Shown here: positions 19,209-25,602 of the stretch, piece after piece | Layout of the letters: every line of letters begins with the position of its first letter | Numbering within the stretch: the stretch's first letter is position 1 | Virus record (IMG/VR): IMGVR_UViG_3300030099_000437 | Span: 1 to 53,810 of that record | Strand: one strand, 5' to 3' | Source of the DNA: a virus | DNA: 53,810 bases | Made by a program: the position numbers and the translations under genes | Notes under the pieces: model-generated | The model's input: the letters and a program-made list of their open reading frames with translations, nothing else | What the model was told of the DNA's origin: nothing | Database searches by the model: none

Positions 19209-19405
19209 ATACCTTTTCCTATCATTATTTCTTGGCACATAGGACGCTTATAAACTATTTTTTCTATTTCATTAGCTTCTTTAAGTTTAGCCATAACTAC
19301 CTTTATACACTCTTTTTCACTATCTACTAAGTCATAATTACGAGCTATCACTGTACAAGAAGATGCTTCCAGACTACCACATATGAGTAACATAGGAAGC
19401 CACAT
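19205..19405 (-). CDS. Small exported protein (66 aa)
   Basis: Start placed at ATG 19405, which overlaps the preceding stop as TAATG and has GGAGGTG upstream; a GTG 12 nt earlier is less likely. The first 16 residues (MWLPMLLICGSLEASS) form a signal-peptide-like or membrane segment, followed by a periplasmic part with three cysteines (SSCTVIARNYDL, KECIKV, RPMCQ). It lies within the lysis/packaging block. A periplasmic or envelope role is inferred; no family is recognised. Confidence 0.6.
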   Translation of the reverse strand: MWLPMLLICGSLEASSCTVIARNYDLVDSEKECIKVVMAKLKEANEIEKIVYKRPMCQEIMIGKGI

Positions 19406-19695
19406 TAACACCTCCACCGTCTTCTGGCTTGTCTTAAACGACTATTAGGGTCTTTAGCTGCTTTAGGGAATTTCTTCATTTGTCCTGCACTTCTGGCACA
19501 ATATGATTTTCTTCTTGCTGCTCTAGACTTAGAAGGGTTCTTTTCTGTTACTGCAGTCTTAAGATTACCGCCTGTTCTTCTGTTATATTTTGCAACACCC
19601 TTCTTTGTCATACCTGCACCAGACTTCGTAGGGCGTTTATCCCCACTCTTTACAGACATGCCTTTCATGGCTTTTTTATGTTTACGTTCTGCCAT
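19405..19695 (-). CDS. Small basic protein, DUF6321-like (96 aa)
   Basis: Arg/Lys-rich protein with MTKKGVAKYNRRTGGNLKTA, RRKSYCARSAGQMKKFP and a C-terminal DPNSRLRQARRRW. This order of motifs matches, from memory, a widespread small phage family (DUF6321). The charge suggests nucleic-acid or packaged-DNA binding, but the function is unknown. It is tightly linked to the endolysin gene upstream (shared base) and to the exported 66-aa protein downstream. Confidence 0.7.
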   Translation of the reverse strand: MAERKHKKAMKGMSVKSGDKRPTKSGAGMTKKGVAKYNRRTGGNLKTAVTEKNPSKSRAARRKSYCARSAGQMKKFPKAAKDPNSRLRQARRRWRC

Positions 19696-20147
19696 TAACT
19701 CAACTCAAAATGTGGTCCGTCTATAAAGGGTCTTCTGCCTTGACTTCTTCGCAAATCTATGTAGGCATTCATAGCTTCTTCCATCGTGCCATCCCAATCT
19801 GCCATGTTATCTATTTGCCAAGCTGCACCCCAACGTACCCCCACGTTTTCAAGCTTTGCAGCTTCCTTCATGGCATCTGCTATATCGTCATATAGGTTTA
19901 ACTCCCATGAAGCCCTCCCTCCTAGATATGCCATGAGGTCTACTGCAAGTCCGTCAATATGCTTAGACTTCATGGTCTGTGACGCACCTTTGGCTACTAG
20001 TTCTTCCTGTTCTTCTACTGTACGTAGCCCACAGATTACACCAAAGTCTACTTTCGTTAGTTCAATAGCTTTCTTAACAACTCGCACCATGTCATCATTG
20101 ACACCTTCAAGTCTATCTAAACTTTTTTGGGATAGGTTAAATGGCAT
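19695..20147 (-). CDS. Endolysin, M15-type L,D/D-Ala peptidase (150 aa)
   Basis: Peptidoglycan peptidase of the VanY/T5-endolysin type. FGVICGLRTVEEQEELVAKG is the substrate-side helix region, SKHIDGLAVDL supplies the zinc His and Asp (residues about 62-71), and the C-terminal DGPHFELS supplies the last His. Length is normal for single-domain phage M15 enzymes. It lies two genes after the holin, separated only by a 53-aa CxxC protein, so this is the lysis module. No signal peptide is present, so release depends on the holin. Confidence 0.88.
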   Translation of the reverse strand: MPFNLSQKSLDRLEGVNDDMVRVVKKAIELTKVDFGVICGLRTVEEQEELVAKGASQTMKSKHIDGLAVDLMAYLGGRASWELNLYDDIADAMKEAAKLENVGVRWGAAWQIDNMADWDGTMEEAMNAYIDLRRSQGRRPFIDGPHFELS

Positions 20148-20298
20148 TTTTACTCTTCCTTTTTTTAGCTTCTTCTAACTTTTTCTTTTCATAGCAGGGT
20201 TCACATACCCCCTGCATTCTTTTCCATTTTTGTTTGAGTGTGTAGACGTTGTAGATGGGAATAGGTCTGTGACATAAATGACACTCTATGTTTTCCAC
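20137..20298 (-). CDS. CxxC zinc-ribbon-like microprotein (53 aa)
   Basis: GTG start at 20298, immediately after the holin stop, with no strong Shine-Dalgarno, so probably expressed by coupling. Two CxxC pairs (IECHLCHRP near the N-terminus; GVCEPCYEK near residue 32) suggest a zinc ribbon; the C-terminus is Lys-rich. It overlaps the endolysin start by 11 nt. The conserved-looking cysteine spacing and tight packing support a real gene; the function is unknown. Confidence 0.62.
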   Translation of the reverse strand: MENIECHLCHRPIPIYNVYTLKQKWKRMQGVCEPCYEKKKLEEAKKRKSKNAI

Positions 20299-20299
20299 T

Positions 20300-20701
20300 T
20301 TACTTTGTTAAACCCTTTTGTTTTTCATATGTACGTAAGCCGCCAATTCCTAACATACCACCCAAGACAGGAAGAAGAGTGCTTATATCAAACTGTGGTA
20401 AGTCAGGTGTTTCTAATCCACTATAAGCAAATATAAATATTAATAGTGGCTGTATAACAAAATGATATGCAAAAGCAATGCCGCAGGTCCATCCTACAAA
20501 GGGTCTCCATCCTCCTTTAAATATACTGCCTGACGCTGCTTCTGCTTTATTAATTTCCAGTTGAGCAAGCATAGCTTCTTGAGCATGTTTTTGACCCATA
20601 GTAGCAATCTCATGGGCAAGCTTTGCCTTCTGGTCCTTGTCCTCTATAAACTTATCAAGAAGTCCTGTGACAGGTCCTACTAGACTTGTGAGTACACTCA
20701 T
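20300..20701 (-). CDS. Holin, GTA 3TM type (133 aa)
   Basis: Membrane pore-former that times lysis. An amphipathic N-terminal half (VTGLLDKFIEDKDQKAKLAH) is followed by GGWRPFVGWTCGIAFAYHFV, the characteristic WRP...GW entry of the GTA_holin_3TM family, then hydrophobic segments IQPLLIFIFAYSGL and LLPVLGGMLGIGGLRTYEK. The ATG overlaps the previous tiny ORF as ATGA. Located just upstream of the endolysin. Confidence 0.85.
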   Translation of the reverse strand: MSVLTSLVGPVTGLLDKFIEDKDQKAKLAHEIATMGQKHAQEAMLAQLEINKAEAASGSIFKGGWRPFVGWTCGIAFAYHFVIQPLLIFIFAYSGLETPDLPQFDISTLLPVLGGMLGIGGLRTYEKQKGLTK

Positions 20702-20775
20702 TCGTTACAGGTGCAGGTATCACTGCACTTCTTATTAATTAATGCACACCAGAGTCTTTTTAGGTATCTTCTCAT
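20698..20775 (-). CDS. Tiny Cys-rich ORF coupled to holin (25 aa)
   Basis: MRRYLKRLWCALINKKCSDT then CTCNE. The ATG overlaps the upstream stop as TAATG and its own stop overlaps the holin start as ATGA. Four cysteines in 25 residues and basic N-terminal residues are compatible with a small membrane-proximal peptide. It may also work only as a translational relay for the holin. Too short for confident assignment. Confidence 0.42.
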   Translation of the reverse strand: MRRYLKRLWCALINKKCSDTCTCNE

Positions 20776-20864
20776 TATAAATACTCCACTATAAAATATG
20801 CTGACCAGATTATGAATAAAGCTATGAGGAGAGTTTTAGTTTTCTCTTTATTCCAAGATTTCAA
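20775..20864 (-). CDS. Tiny single-span membrane ORF (29 aa)
   Basis: TTG start overlapping the upstream TGA; encodes KSWNKEKTKTLLIALFIIWS then AYFIVEYL, a basic head plus one transmembrane helix. It is linked by TAATG to the next tiny ORF. Pattern and placement upstream of the holin suggest a small lysis-associated membrane peptide, such as an antiholin or pinholin-like factor, but only context supports this. Confidence 0.42.
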   Translation of the reverse strand: MKSWNKEKTKTLLIALFIIWSAYFIVEYL

Positions 20865-21100
20865 TGAATAATCCTATTAAAGTATACCCAGAGATTTTGA
20901 GGTACTCTACCATGTTTCATAGCAGCTTTTCTCCAAGTATGATATTTTTCAATCGCTAAATTTTTAGCTTCTTCAAATTCATCGTAAGCTTTTTCCATTT
21001 CACCATAACGCATTTTATGAAGCTGCTCTTGTTTTGCAGCAATTTCTTCTTCAAGTTTCATTTCTTCAGAAATCTCTACTTTATCTTTTGTATCGCTCAT
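20861..21100 (-). CDS. Small coiled-coil protein (79 aa)
   Basis: Charged helical protein (EISEEMKLEEEIAAKQEQLH; YDEFEEAKNLAIEKYHTW) ending in a basic aromatic tail with NLWVYFNRIIH. No family is recognised. It is 9 nt from the EF-hand membrane gene upstream, with GGAGAAACG before its ATG, and is in the lysis block. Possibly a virion or lysis accessory. Confidence 0.6.
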   Translation of the reverse strand: MSDTKDKVEISEEMKLEEEIAAKQEQLHKMRYGEMEKAYDEFEEAKNLAIEKYHTWRKAAMKHGRVPQNLWVYFNRIIH

Positions 21101-21109
21101 CGTTTCTCC

Positions 21110-21430
21110 TTACTTATTACGATTAGACATCCAAGCGGATGTTCCCATATAAGCACCAACAATACCTGCACCTGATATATAAAAGAGGTTAGATATATCG
21201 CTTAATGCTTTAATCTTCTCTACATCCATAAGAAACATAGCAGCAGTAAATGCTCCCATACCTATAAGTGTAGCAGTAGCCATCCTACGTTGCGCTCTCT
21301 GCTTACGTAAGTCAGCTTCTGTTTTACCTATTTCTTTTGCATGTGCTAATTCTTCATCAGTGACTACACCGTCACCATCCATATCGTACTTATTAAAGTT
21401 ACTATCTTTTTGTAAGTTCTTCTGTGTCAC
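21110..21430 (-). CDS. EF-hand membrane protein (106 aa)
   Basis: Residues about 15-30 form an EF-hand-type calcium loop (DMDGDGVVTDEEL), followed by a basic linker (KQRAQRRMA) and two hydrophobic segments (TATLIGMGAFTAAMFLM; LFYISGAGIVGAYMG). A calcium-sensing or calcium-stabilised inner-membrane protein is the direct reading. Such EF-hand plus two-TM proteins occur near lysis genes of marine phages, as I recall. It overlaps the preceding gene by 4 nt. Confidence 0.66.
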   Translation of the reverse strand: MTQKNLQKDSNFNKYDMDGDGVVTDEELAHAKEIGKTEADLRKQRAQRRMATATLIGMGAFTAAMFLMDVEKIKALSDISNLFYISGAGIVGAYMGTSAWMSNRNK

Positions 21431-21675
21431 GATACTTTCCTATACGCTCTTGTTTTCTTAGCAATACTTTTGGGTTGTTTAACAAATTGTTTACCCTTTT
21501 TTGTACCTGCCCTCTTTGCTCTAGTTGTTGCTGCGTACTCTTGTGGGGATAACGCTTTAATGGCAGCGGATGGTAGGTAACGCTCTCCAGTTTTTGAACT
21601 CGGCTTACCACTCTTTGTCCTCCACTTTTGTTTTCCCCAAGCTTTAAGACTTCTTTGACTTTTTGCGAGTGCCAT
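21427..21675 (-). CDS. Small basic phage protein (82 aa)
   Basis: Lys/Arg-rich, with KSGKPSSKTGERYLPSAAIK and LSPQEYAATTRAKRAGTKKG, an ordering I remember from many phage small proteins of unknown function. It is probably nucleic-acid-associated. It is preceded by an overlapping basic gene (21644-21799) in another frame (32-nt overlap) and followed by the EF-hand gene. Confidence 0.68.
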   Translation of the reverse strand: MALAKSQRSLKAWGKQKWRTKSGKPSSKTGERYLPSAAIKALSPQEYAATTRAKRAGTKKGKQFVKQPKSIAKKTRAYRKVS

Positions 21676-21799
21676 TCTTAGATTTCCCTGCTATGGTTAG
21701 AACTATAGCTATAGCTTGTTTACGAGGCTTACCCTCTTTCTTTAACTTCCTAAAATTAGAAGAGATTGCTTTTTTACTTTTACCTTTTTTTAGAGGCAT
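21644..21799 (-). CDS. Small basic protein, DUF6496-like in pattern (51 aa)
   Basis: MPLKKGKSKKAISSNFRKLK, then KPRKQAIAIVLTIAGKSK. The pattern of a short basic head, K.GKP.KQAIAI.L..AGKSK and a basic tail recurs in many phage small proteins. ATG 21799 lies inside the end of the upstream gene (20-nt overlap). Function unknown; likely DNA- or RNA-binding by charge. Confidence 0.66.
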   Translation of the reverse strand: MPLKKGKSKKAISSNFRKLKKEGKPRKQAIAIVLTIAGKSKNGTRKKSKKS

Positions 21800-22073
21800 C
21801 GTGTTTTGCTTTCAGTTGTTTCTTTGCTGCTTTTGCTAATCTTGCCTGTTCCATTTTACCTGCAACTTTAGCTCTCTGTTCTAATACAGTTAGTATTTGT
21901 ATTTTTCTAGCATAAGGTTTACTGATACGTTTAACCTTTGCTATTGTATCTTTAGCATTTTGTACAGTAGCAAACTTTATACTAACAGTATCCTTAGGAT
22001 TTTCGTCAGTATAAAGTCTGCGTCCTGAACCTTTAGGTTTTTTACCTGTGCCTACTCTAGGGTCTTTAGCGAT
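21780..22073 (-). CDS. Small basic protein with ATC start (97 aa)
   Basis: Reads AKDPRVGTGKKPKGSGRRLY, then TDENPKDTVSIKFAT and KPYARKIQILTVLEQRAKV. I recall homologues beginning MAKDPR, and here the codon at that position is ATC (22071-22073). A perfect AGGAGG lies 5 nt upstream and there is no ATG, GTG or TTG nearby; the next Met is near residue 73. The reading frame is open and codes for the whole conserved domain, so the gene is real even if its start is unusual. The alternatives are a sequencing error or true AUC initiation. Confidence 0.68.
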   Translation of the reverse strand: MAKDPRVGTGKKPKGSGRRLYTDENPKDTVSIKFATVQNAKDTIAKVKRISKPYARKIQILTVLEQRAKVAGKMEQARLAKAAKKQLKAKHDASKKR

Positions 22074-22353
22074 AACCGCCTCCTGCTTTTTTATAAGCAG
22101 AAGCTAACATTTGTGCTTTTCTTGCAGACCATTGACCGGGTTTACCGCCCTTAGAACCTGCTTTAATTCTAGCAAACTGTCTTTTACGCATAGCAGGTTT
22201 AGTATAGTTTCCTGCTTTATTTACAGTGCTTCCACCTTTAGCAAATCCCGAAAGACTGCCTAAAGATTTAGCTTGTCCTGCATGTAGCTTAGAAGCTTTC
22301 TTAAGACCCTTGATGACTTTTTTTACTTTACTTTTATTTTGCTTAGTAGTCAT
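22066..22353 (-). CDS. Small basic protein with KAQMLASAYKKAGGGY tail (95 aa)
   Basis: Lys-rich throughout, with the GFAKGGST element in the middle and a C-terminal GQWSARKAQMLASAYKKAGG motif that recurs in phage and mobile-element small proteins. It overlaps the following ATC-started gene by 8 nt. The function is unknown. Charge and abundance of such proteins in this block suggest association with packaged DNA or RNA. Confidence 0.68.
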   Translation of the reverse strand: MTTKQNKSKVKKVIKGLKKASKLHAGQAKSLGSLSGFAKGGSTVNKAGNYTKPAMRKRQFARIKAGSKGGKPGQWSARKAQMLASAYKKAGGGYR

Positions 22354-22355
22354 AA

Positions 22356-22688
22356 CTATGCCTTTGTTAGCTTATAACCTTTAGCCTTTGCAGCAGCTCT
22401 GATTTGTGCAAGAGTCATTGCTCCACCTCTAGCACTACCCTTCTTAGTAGCACCACCTTTAGCGTAGCCTTTCTTCTTCATCATTCCACCCTTCGCCATT
22501 TTACCTTTTCCGTCCATAGCGAATGCAGGAATCATCTTTCCTGTCTTAGGGTCTTTTCTCATAGGCATCTTTGCACCGCCCTTTGCATAACCCTTCTTCT
22601 TCATAGCTCCACCTCGAGCCATACCCTTCTTTTTCATTGCACCGCCTCTTGCCATGCCTTTCTTTTTCATTGGTCTTTTCATAGCCAT
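22356..22688 (-). CDS. KKKGYAKGG-repeat protein (110 aa)
   Basis: Low-complexity protein built of repeated MKKKGMARGGA/MKKKGYAKGGA units (at least six), interrupted by PMRKDPKTGKMIPAFAMDG. Strongly basic, with no hydrophobic core. Similar repeats occur in marine phage genomes I recall, with no known function; they are also present as single K-G-G elements in several larger virion-type proteins here. Candidate nucleic-acid condensing protein. Confidence 0.66.
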   Translation of the reverse strand: MAMKRPMKKKGMARGGAMKKKGMARGGAMKKKGYAKGGAKMPMRKDPKTGKMIPAFAMDGKGKMAKGGMMKKKGYAKGGATKKGSARGGAMTLAQIRAAAKAKGYKLTKA

Positions 22689-23366
22689 TTAGTCCTCCTG
22701 TTTAGCATATAAGTTATTAAAGACTCTTTGAGTATCCCATACGTACTCAGTCTCTTGTTTTGAGTGGAACACTCTCTGACTTGGCTTAAAGTCTGGTGCG
22801 CCTTCCCCTGTCTCAAACCATGCAGGATGCGTTACTCTCACCCTGTTGTTTGGTAGTGCAACAATGTTGCCTGTATATTCTCCTGCGTCCATTAACTCTA
22901 ACACATGACTTTGTTTGTGTTGAGCAGGGTCATCGGCTATCTCACTGTTTGTATAGTCTACAGTAAAATAATACTTCGCAGGATAGAACTCTCCATCCAC
23001 CTTTGCAATCCAAGGTGAAGGAGTAGCCCTATTCAAAACGTAGACTGAATGGTCATGCGACATGCAATCCCAAGGTTGTGCTACGTATGGTGGTAACTCT
23101 TGCGGCCATTCATCTAATGGAGTGTCACCAACCAATGCTGTGATGGGCATTCTCGCCCACATTGCCCCACCGTGTACATTCTCTTCGTCTGTCTCATCTG
23201 CCTCACACCCGGTAAATATTACCTGAAAACTGAGGCTACGGTTTGGCATACTTGTCACGGCTATTACCATTGCATGTAGAAAGTCTCCGTGGTGTCTTTC
23301 AAAATTACAAGTATATTCTCTTCTAACCCATGCTTTAAAGTATGGTATGTTACTTTGTAGATACAT
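22689..23366 (-). CDS. Conserved hypothetical protein (225 aa)
   Basis: Soluble, aromatic-rich protein (YFKAWVRREYTCNFERHHGD; MARMPITAL as WARMPITALVG; QPWDCMSHDHSVYVLNR) with many His, Trp and Cys, so a folded enzyme-like or beta-sandwich domain. I do not recognise the family. It begins 2 nt after the DUF1127 stop, sharing its promoter, and lies upstream of the basic small-protein cluster. No catalytic pattern can be asserted. Confidence 0.6.
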   Translation of the reverse strand: MYLQSNIPYFKAWVRREYTCNFERHHGDFLHAMVIAVTSMPNRSLSFQVIFTGCEADETDEENVHGGAMWARMPITALVGDTPLDEWPQELPPYVAQPWDCMSHDHSVYVLNRATPSPWIAKVDGEFYPAKYYFTVDYTNSEIADDPAQHKQSHVLELMDAGEYTGNIVALPNNRVRVTHPAWFETGEGAPDFKPSQRVFHSKQETEYVWDTQRVFNNLYAKQED

Positions 23367-23367
23367 A

Positions 23368-23544
23368 TTAAAGTCCTGATTCCCTAATTTTAGTTACATC
23401 AAAAACTTTACCATATATTTCTGCTCTTGTCAACCCTATATCTGATAATTGTTTATCAGAAAATGATTTTAAGGCTTCATAAGCTTTTCGTGTTTCTCTT
23501 GCTTTTCTGGCGGCTTCCCACCAACTTTTTATTGATTCTAACAT
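23368..23544 (-). CDS. DUF1127 (YjiS-like) small RNA-binding-type protein (58 aa)
   Basis: MLESIKSWWEAARKARETRK then ALKSFSDKQLSDIGLTRAEI: the LxxFSDxQLxDIGLxRxEI signature defines the DUF1127 family, abundant in Alphaproteobacteria and linked there to RNA turnover and phosphate or carbon metabolism. It has an AAGGAGGAA Shine-Dalgarno and an extended -10 promoter (23573-23578) 30 nt upstream. It was probably acquired from a host. It may steer host RNA metabolism during infection; that role is inferred. Confidence 0.85.
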   Translation of the reverse strand: MLESIKSWWEAARKARETRKAYEALKSFSDKQLSDIGLTRAEIYGKVFDVTKIRESGL

Positions 23545-23572
23545 GGTATTCCTCCTTTTATTACCGAGGCTA

Positions 23573-23581
23573 ATTATACCA
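23573..23581 (-). promoter_or_regulatory. Extended -10 promoter upstream of DUF1127
   Basis: Minus strand TGGTATAATTAG: a perfect TATAAT (23573-23578) with an extended TGn. The -35 position (CTGGTA) is poor, which extended -10 promoters tolerate. Predicted start near 23566, with a leader of about 22 nt. Confidence 0.6.
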
Positions 23582-23620
23582 CATTTTCAAAAATTTACCA
23601 GATACAAAAATGCAAATCCG

Positions 23621-23971
23621 TTATGCAGTTGTTGCTTTTGGTATCTCCACAAGAGAAGCTATAACATGGAGGCGATTAGCTGTACCTGCAGTAACCTTTA
23701 TAATATCTCCAGAGGTTAATATTAAATCCTTAGAAAATAATTCTACTGTACCCTTTGCCCCCACTGCTTTATCTTTGTATACGCTAAATACATCACTACC
23801 ATTCGTTATGGTGAGGGTAATAGTGTCTGCATTATCACTATCTTCAGATACAAGCACTGACTCTACTATAGTATCCATGAGCGCAGGACAGGTGTAGAGA
23901 GTTGTAGCATTTGTCGTTGTAAGGTCTAGCTTTACATTTTTAAAACGTGAGGTACTAAGGACGTTAGCCAT
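23621..23971 (-). CDS. Small beta-rich structural-type protein (116 aa)
   Basis: Thr/Val-rich with TTTNATTLYTCPALMDTIVE, DTITLTITNGSDVFSVY and LTSGDIIKVTAG, a beta-sandwich pattern common in phage head-fibre or tail-accessory proteins. Its organisation resembles the 119-aa protein at 367-726, suggesting paralogy across the two ends of the structural region. It shares one base with the upstream gene. Confidence 0.6.
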   Translation of the reverse strand: MANVLSTSRFKNVKLDLTTTNATTLYTCPALMDTIVESVLVSEDSDNADTITLTITNGSDVFSVYKDKAVGAKGTVELFSKDLILTSGDIIKVTAGTANRLHVIASLVEIPKATTA

Positions 23972-24429
23972 TATACTTTCCTAGCCATTCCTCCACCATA
24001 GAACATCCCAGACTTACGGTAGTCTACCATGCCACCCTTTTTCATAGATAGTCCAGTGCTAGGATTAACTTTTCTTCCTAGACCTCCCATACTCATTGAT
24101 AGACCAGTAGAAGGATTAATCTTTTTGTCATCCATCATGCCGCCCAATGCCATCTTCCTCTTTTTCACTGCTCCCCCCATATACATTTTCATCATTTTAC
24201 TCATGTAAGCCTTCGGATTTCTTTTATATTCTTTAGCTGCTTCTGGATTTATCTCCTCCAACTCTTTTAATTGAGAAGGAGTCATACTTGGAATTTTATC
24301 TCCAATATAATTTCCTTTACTGTCAAAAGAATCTACCCCAGTAAAGAAATCCAGAACCTTATGGACAAATTTTTCAAACCTAGATAGCTTTTTTCTAGCA
24401 GGTTTTTTACCTTTTTTAGTTTCAGCCAT
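23971..24429 (-). CDS. Basic protein with KINPSTGLSM repeats (152 aa)
   Basis: The N-terminal Lys-rich segment is followed by an ordered helix (SRFEKFVHKVLDFFTGVD), then Met/Gly/Lys-rich low complexity with two NPSTGLSM units and several MGG/KGGM elements (MYMGGAVKKRK, KKGGMVDYRK, YGGGMARKV). It belongs to the same style of K-G-G proteins as 22356-22688. Function unknown. Confidence 0.6.
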   Translation of the reverse strand: MAETKKGKKPARKKLSRFEKFVHKVLDFFTGVDSFDSKGNYIGDKIPSMTPSQLKELEEINPEAAKEYKRNPKAYMSKMMKMYMGGAVKKRKMALGGMMDDKKINPSTGLSMSMGGLGRKVNPSTGLSMKKGGMVDYRKSGMFYGGGMARKV

Positions 24430-24676
24430 AATTTTTCCTCTTCATATGGGGTTTATATACATCATTAGCATCAAGCATACCCTCTAAATACATAGCTCTC
24501 TCTACATGGTCTAGCGTATACTTAATTCCAGTGTCTAATCTTATCTTCTCTCTAACGTAGAATACATCAGAGCGTGGAATGTGGACTCTCCGCAGCTTAG
24601 ACTCGTCCTCATCAGCCAAAGCTTTATAAAATTCTTCTATCACATTATCACTAATGTACATTTTAGCTCTGGGCAT
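24422..24676 (-). CDS. First gene of the late arm, hypothetical (84 aa)
   Basis: I place the start at ATG 24676 (MPRAKMYISDNVIEEFYKAL), because the longer reading frame begins with TTG and would include the promoter at 24684-24711. Charged and helical, with RRVHIPRSDVFYVREKI and YTLDHVERAMYLEGM segments. No family is recognised. With the predicted transcription start near 24677 the message could be almost leaderless. It overlaps the following gene by 8 nt. Confidence 0.58.
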   Translation of the reverse strand: MPRAKMYISDNVIEEFYKALADEDESKLRRVHIPRSDVFYVREKIRLDTGIKYTLDHVERAMYLEGMLDANDVYKPHMKRKNYG

Positions 24677-24683
24677 GGTACTA

Positions 24684-24711
24684 GTTATACTCCTAACACA
24701 TTCTTTGTCAA
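24684..24711 (-). promoter_or_regulatory. Late-class promoter
   Basis: Minus strand TTGACA (24706-24711), 16-bp spacer, TATAAC (24684-24689), followed by TAGT, identical in the key elements to the capsid promoter. The predicted start is at or just before ATG 24676, so the transcript would be leaderless or nearly so. Confidence 0.7.
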
Positions 24712-24746
24712 GAATAAACGACAAAAAATTAACTTCTATTATGTAT

Positions 24747-24852
24747 ACTTAAAGTAACTTAAATAATTACTTAAGAGGAGTAGGAGATTAAGTGTACTTT
24801 AAGTCTTATTATGTATTACATTATGTATTATATAGGATTATTTACTTAAAGT
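24747..24852. repeat. Three ACTTWAAGT operator-like boxes, copy A
   Basis: Exact boxes at 24747-24755, 24796-24804 and 24844-24852, spaced 49 and 48 bp, in both orientations (ACTTAAAGT and ACTTTAAGT are reverse complements). Intervening partial palindromes (CTTAAGTAATTATTTAAG) strengthen the impression of a cooperative repressor or activator site. Confidence 0.65.
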
Positions 24853-24855
24853 CAA
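24827..24855 (-). promoter_or_regulatory. Upstream leftward promoter with operator boxes
   Basis: Minus strand TTGACT (24850-24855), 17-bp spacer, TATAAT (24827-24832). Three ACTTTAAGT/ACTTAAAGT boxes are positioned around it (24747-24755, 24796-24804, 24844-24852), the last overlapping the -35. The sequence downstream aligns with that downstream of the rightward promoter at 31658-31685. Confidence 0.72.
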
Positions 24856-24859
24856 GCCC

Positions 24860-25260
24860 CCTCCCTCTCTTTTTTCGTTACAGGTAGGTTTTTCAGGGTA
24901 AAATCACTGTGTTGCCGCTTAACACCCCCGGTATACATACAATATCCTCTCAGAGGCTTAAATTTAGCCACTGAGTAGGGGTAAATGTAATCCATATGGT
25001 AGACTGCCTGTAGTCCTACTCCCCCTCCTCAGAGGGGAAATATAAAGACCTACTGAATTTTACCATGCAGCAGCCTTACGCAGCAGTGTGCAGCAGCTAA
25101 ATGCCTAAAAAATAGGCATAATATTACAACTGCACAAAAAACAGGCAGTTATATACAGTGGTTAACACCCTAAATTACCCCTCTCTGGCAGAGTACGAGT
25201 ACGCATACGTACAGGGGTGGGGTGGCACTTGCCACGGTGTTCTCGTTTTGTTCTAATCCT
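24860..25260. other. Non-coding, hairpin-rich segment, possible origin
   Basis: No supported gene. It contains many palindromes: CCTCT/AGAGG; GAGTAGG (24973-24979) with CCTACTC (25015-25021); CCCCTC/GAGGGG (25022-25037); ATGCCTA/TAGGCAT around an A5 loop (25101-25119); GTGGCA/TGCCAC near 25222-25235. Three GCAGCAG direct repeats lie at about 25067-25096. Together with the AT-rich block that follows, this resembles a replication origin or a further structured transcript. Confidence 0.45.
25067..25096 (+). repeat. GCAGCAG direct repeats (three copies)
   Basis: GCAGCAG recurs three times, at spacings of about 13 and 10 bp, directly before the perfect ATGCCTA/TAGGCAT inverted repeat. Iteron-like in arrangement; no binding protein is known. 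Confidence 0.5.
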
Positions 25261-25566
25261 GTCCTTAAATTGAGAACATTTAGTGAACAAATAGAGTAAG
25301 TCATTGTTTTTATTAAGTATTCATAACAATAATACATTATCAGTAATTTTTTTTGTCTTAAAAACTCAATAAAATCAGTAAGTTATCAAAAAGTTTGGTA
25401 TTTATGTATTTTTTTTGTTGCAATCTGTTTTTCGTTATGCCATTGTTTAGGAGTTCAGAAGACGGAACACCAGAACTAAACGGTTAAATGTCCAACTTGT
25501 TCTAACCTGAAGCACTGAACAGAATATGACTAAATGACTACCGCCTAAATAAAAAAGTTTTTTAAT
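25260..25566. other. AT-rich non-coding block
   Basis: About 300 bp with many A/T runs (T8 near 25347, T8 near 25410, AAAAAAGTTTTTT near 25551) and no open frame with a usable start. It is compatible with a DNA-unwinding element for replication initiation or with promoter UP-elements for the RNA candidate that follows. Confidence 0.45.
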
Positions 25567-25602
25567 CTTGACTTTAATTTTAAAATAAGGTTAGACTATA
25601 AA

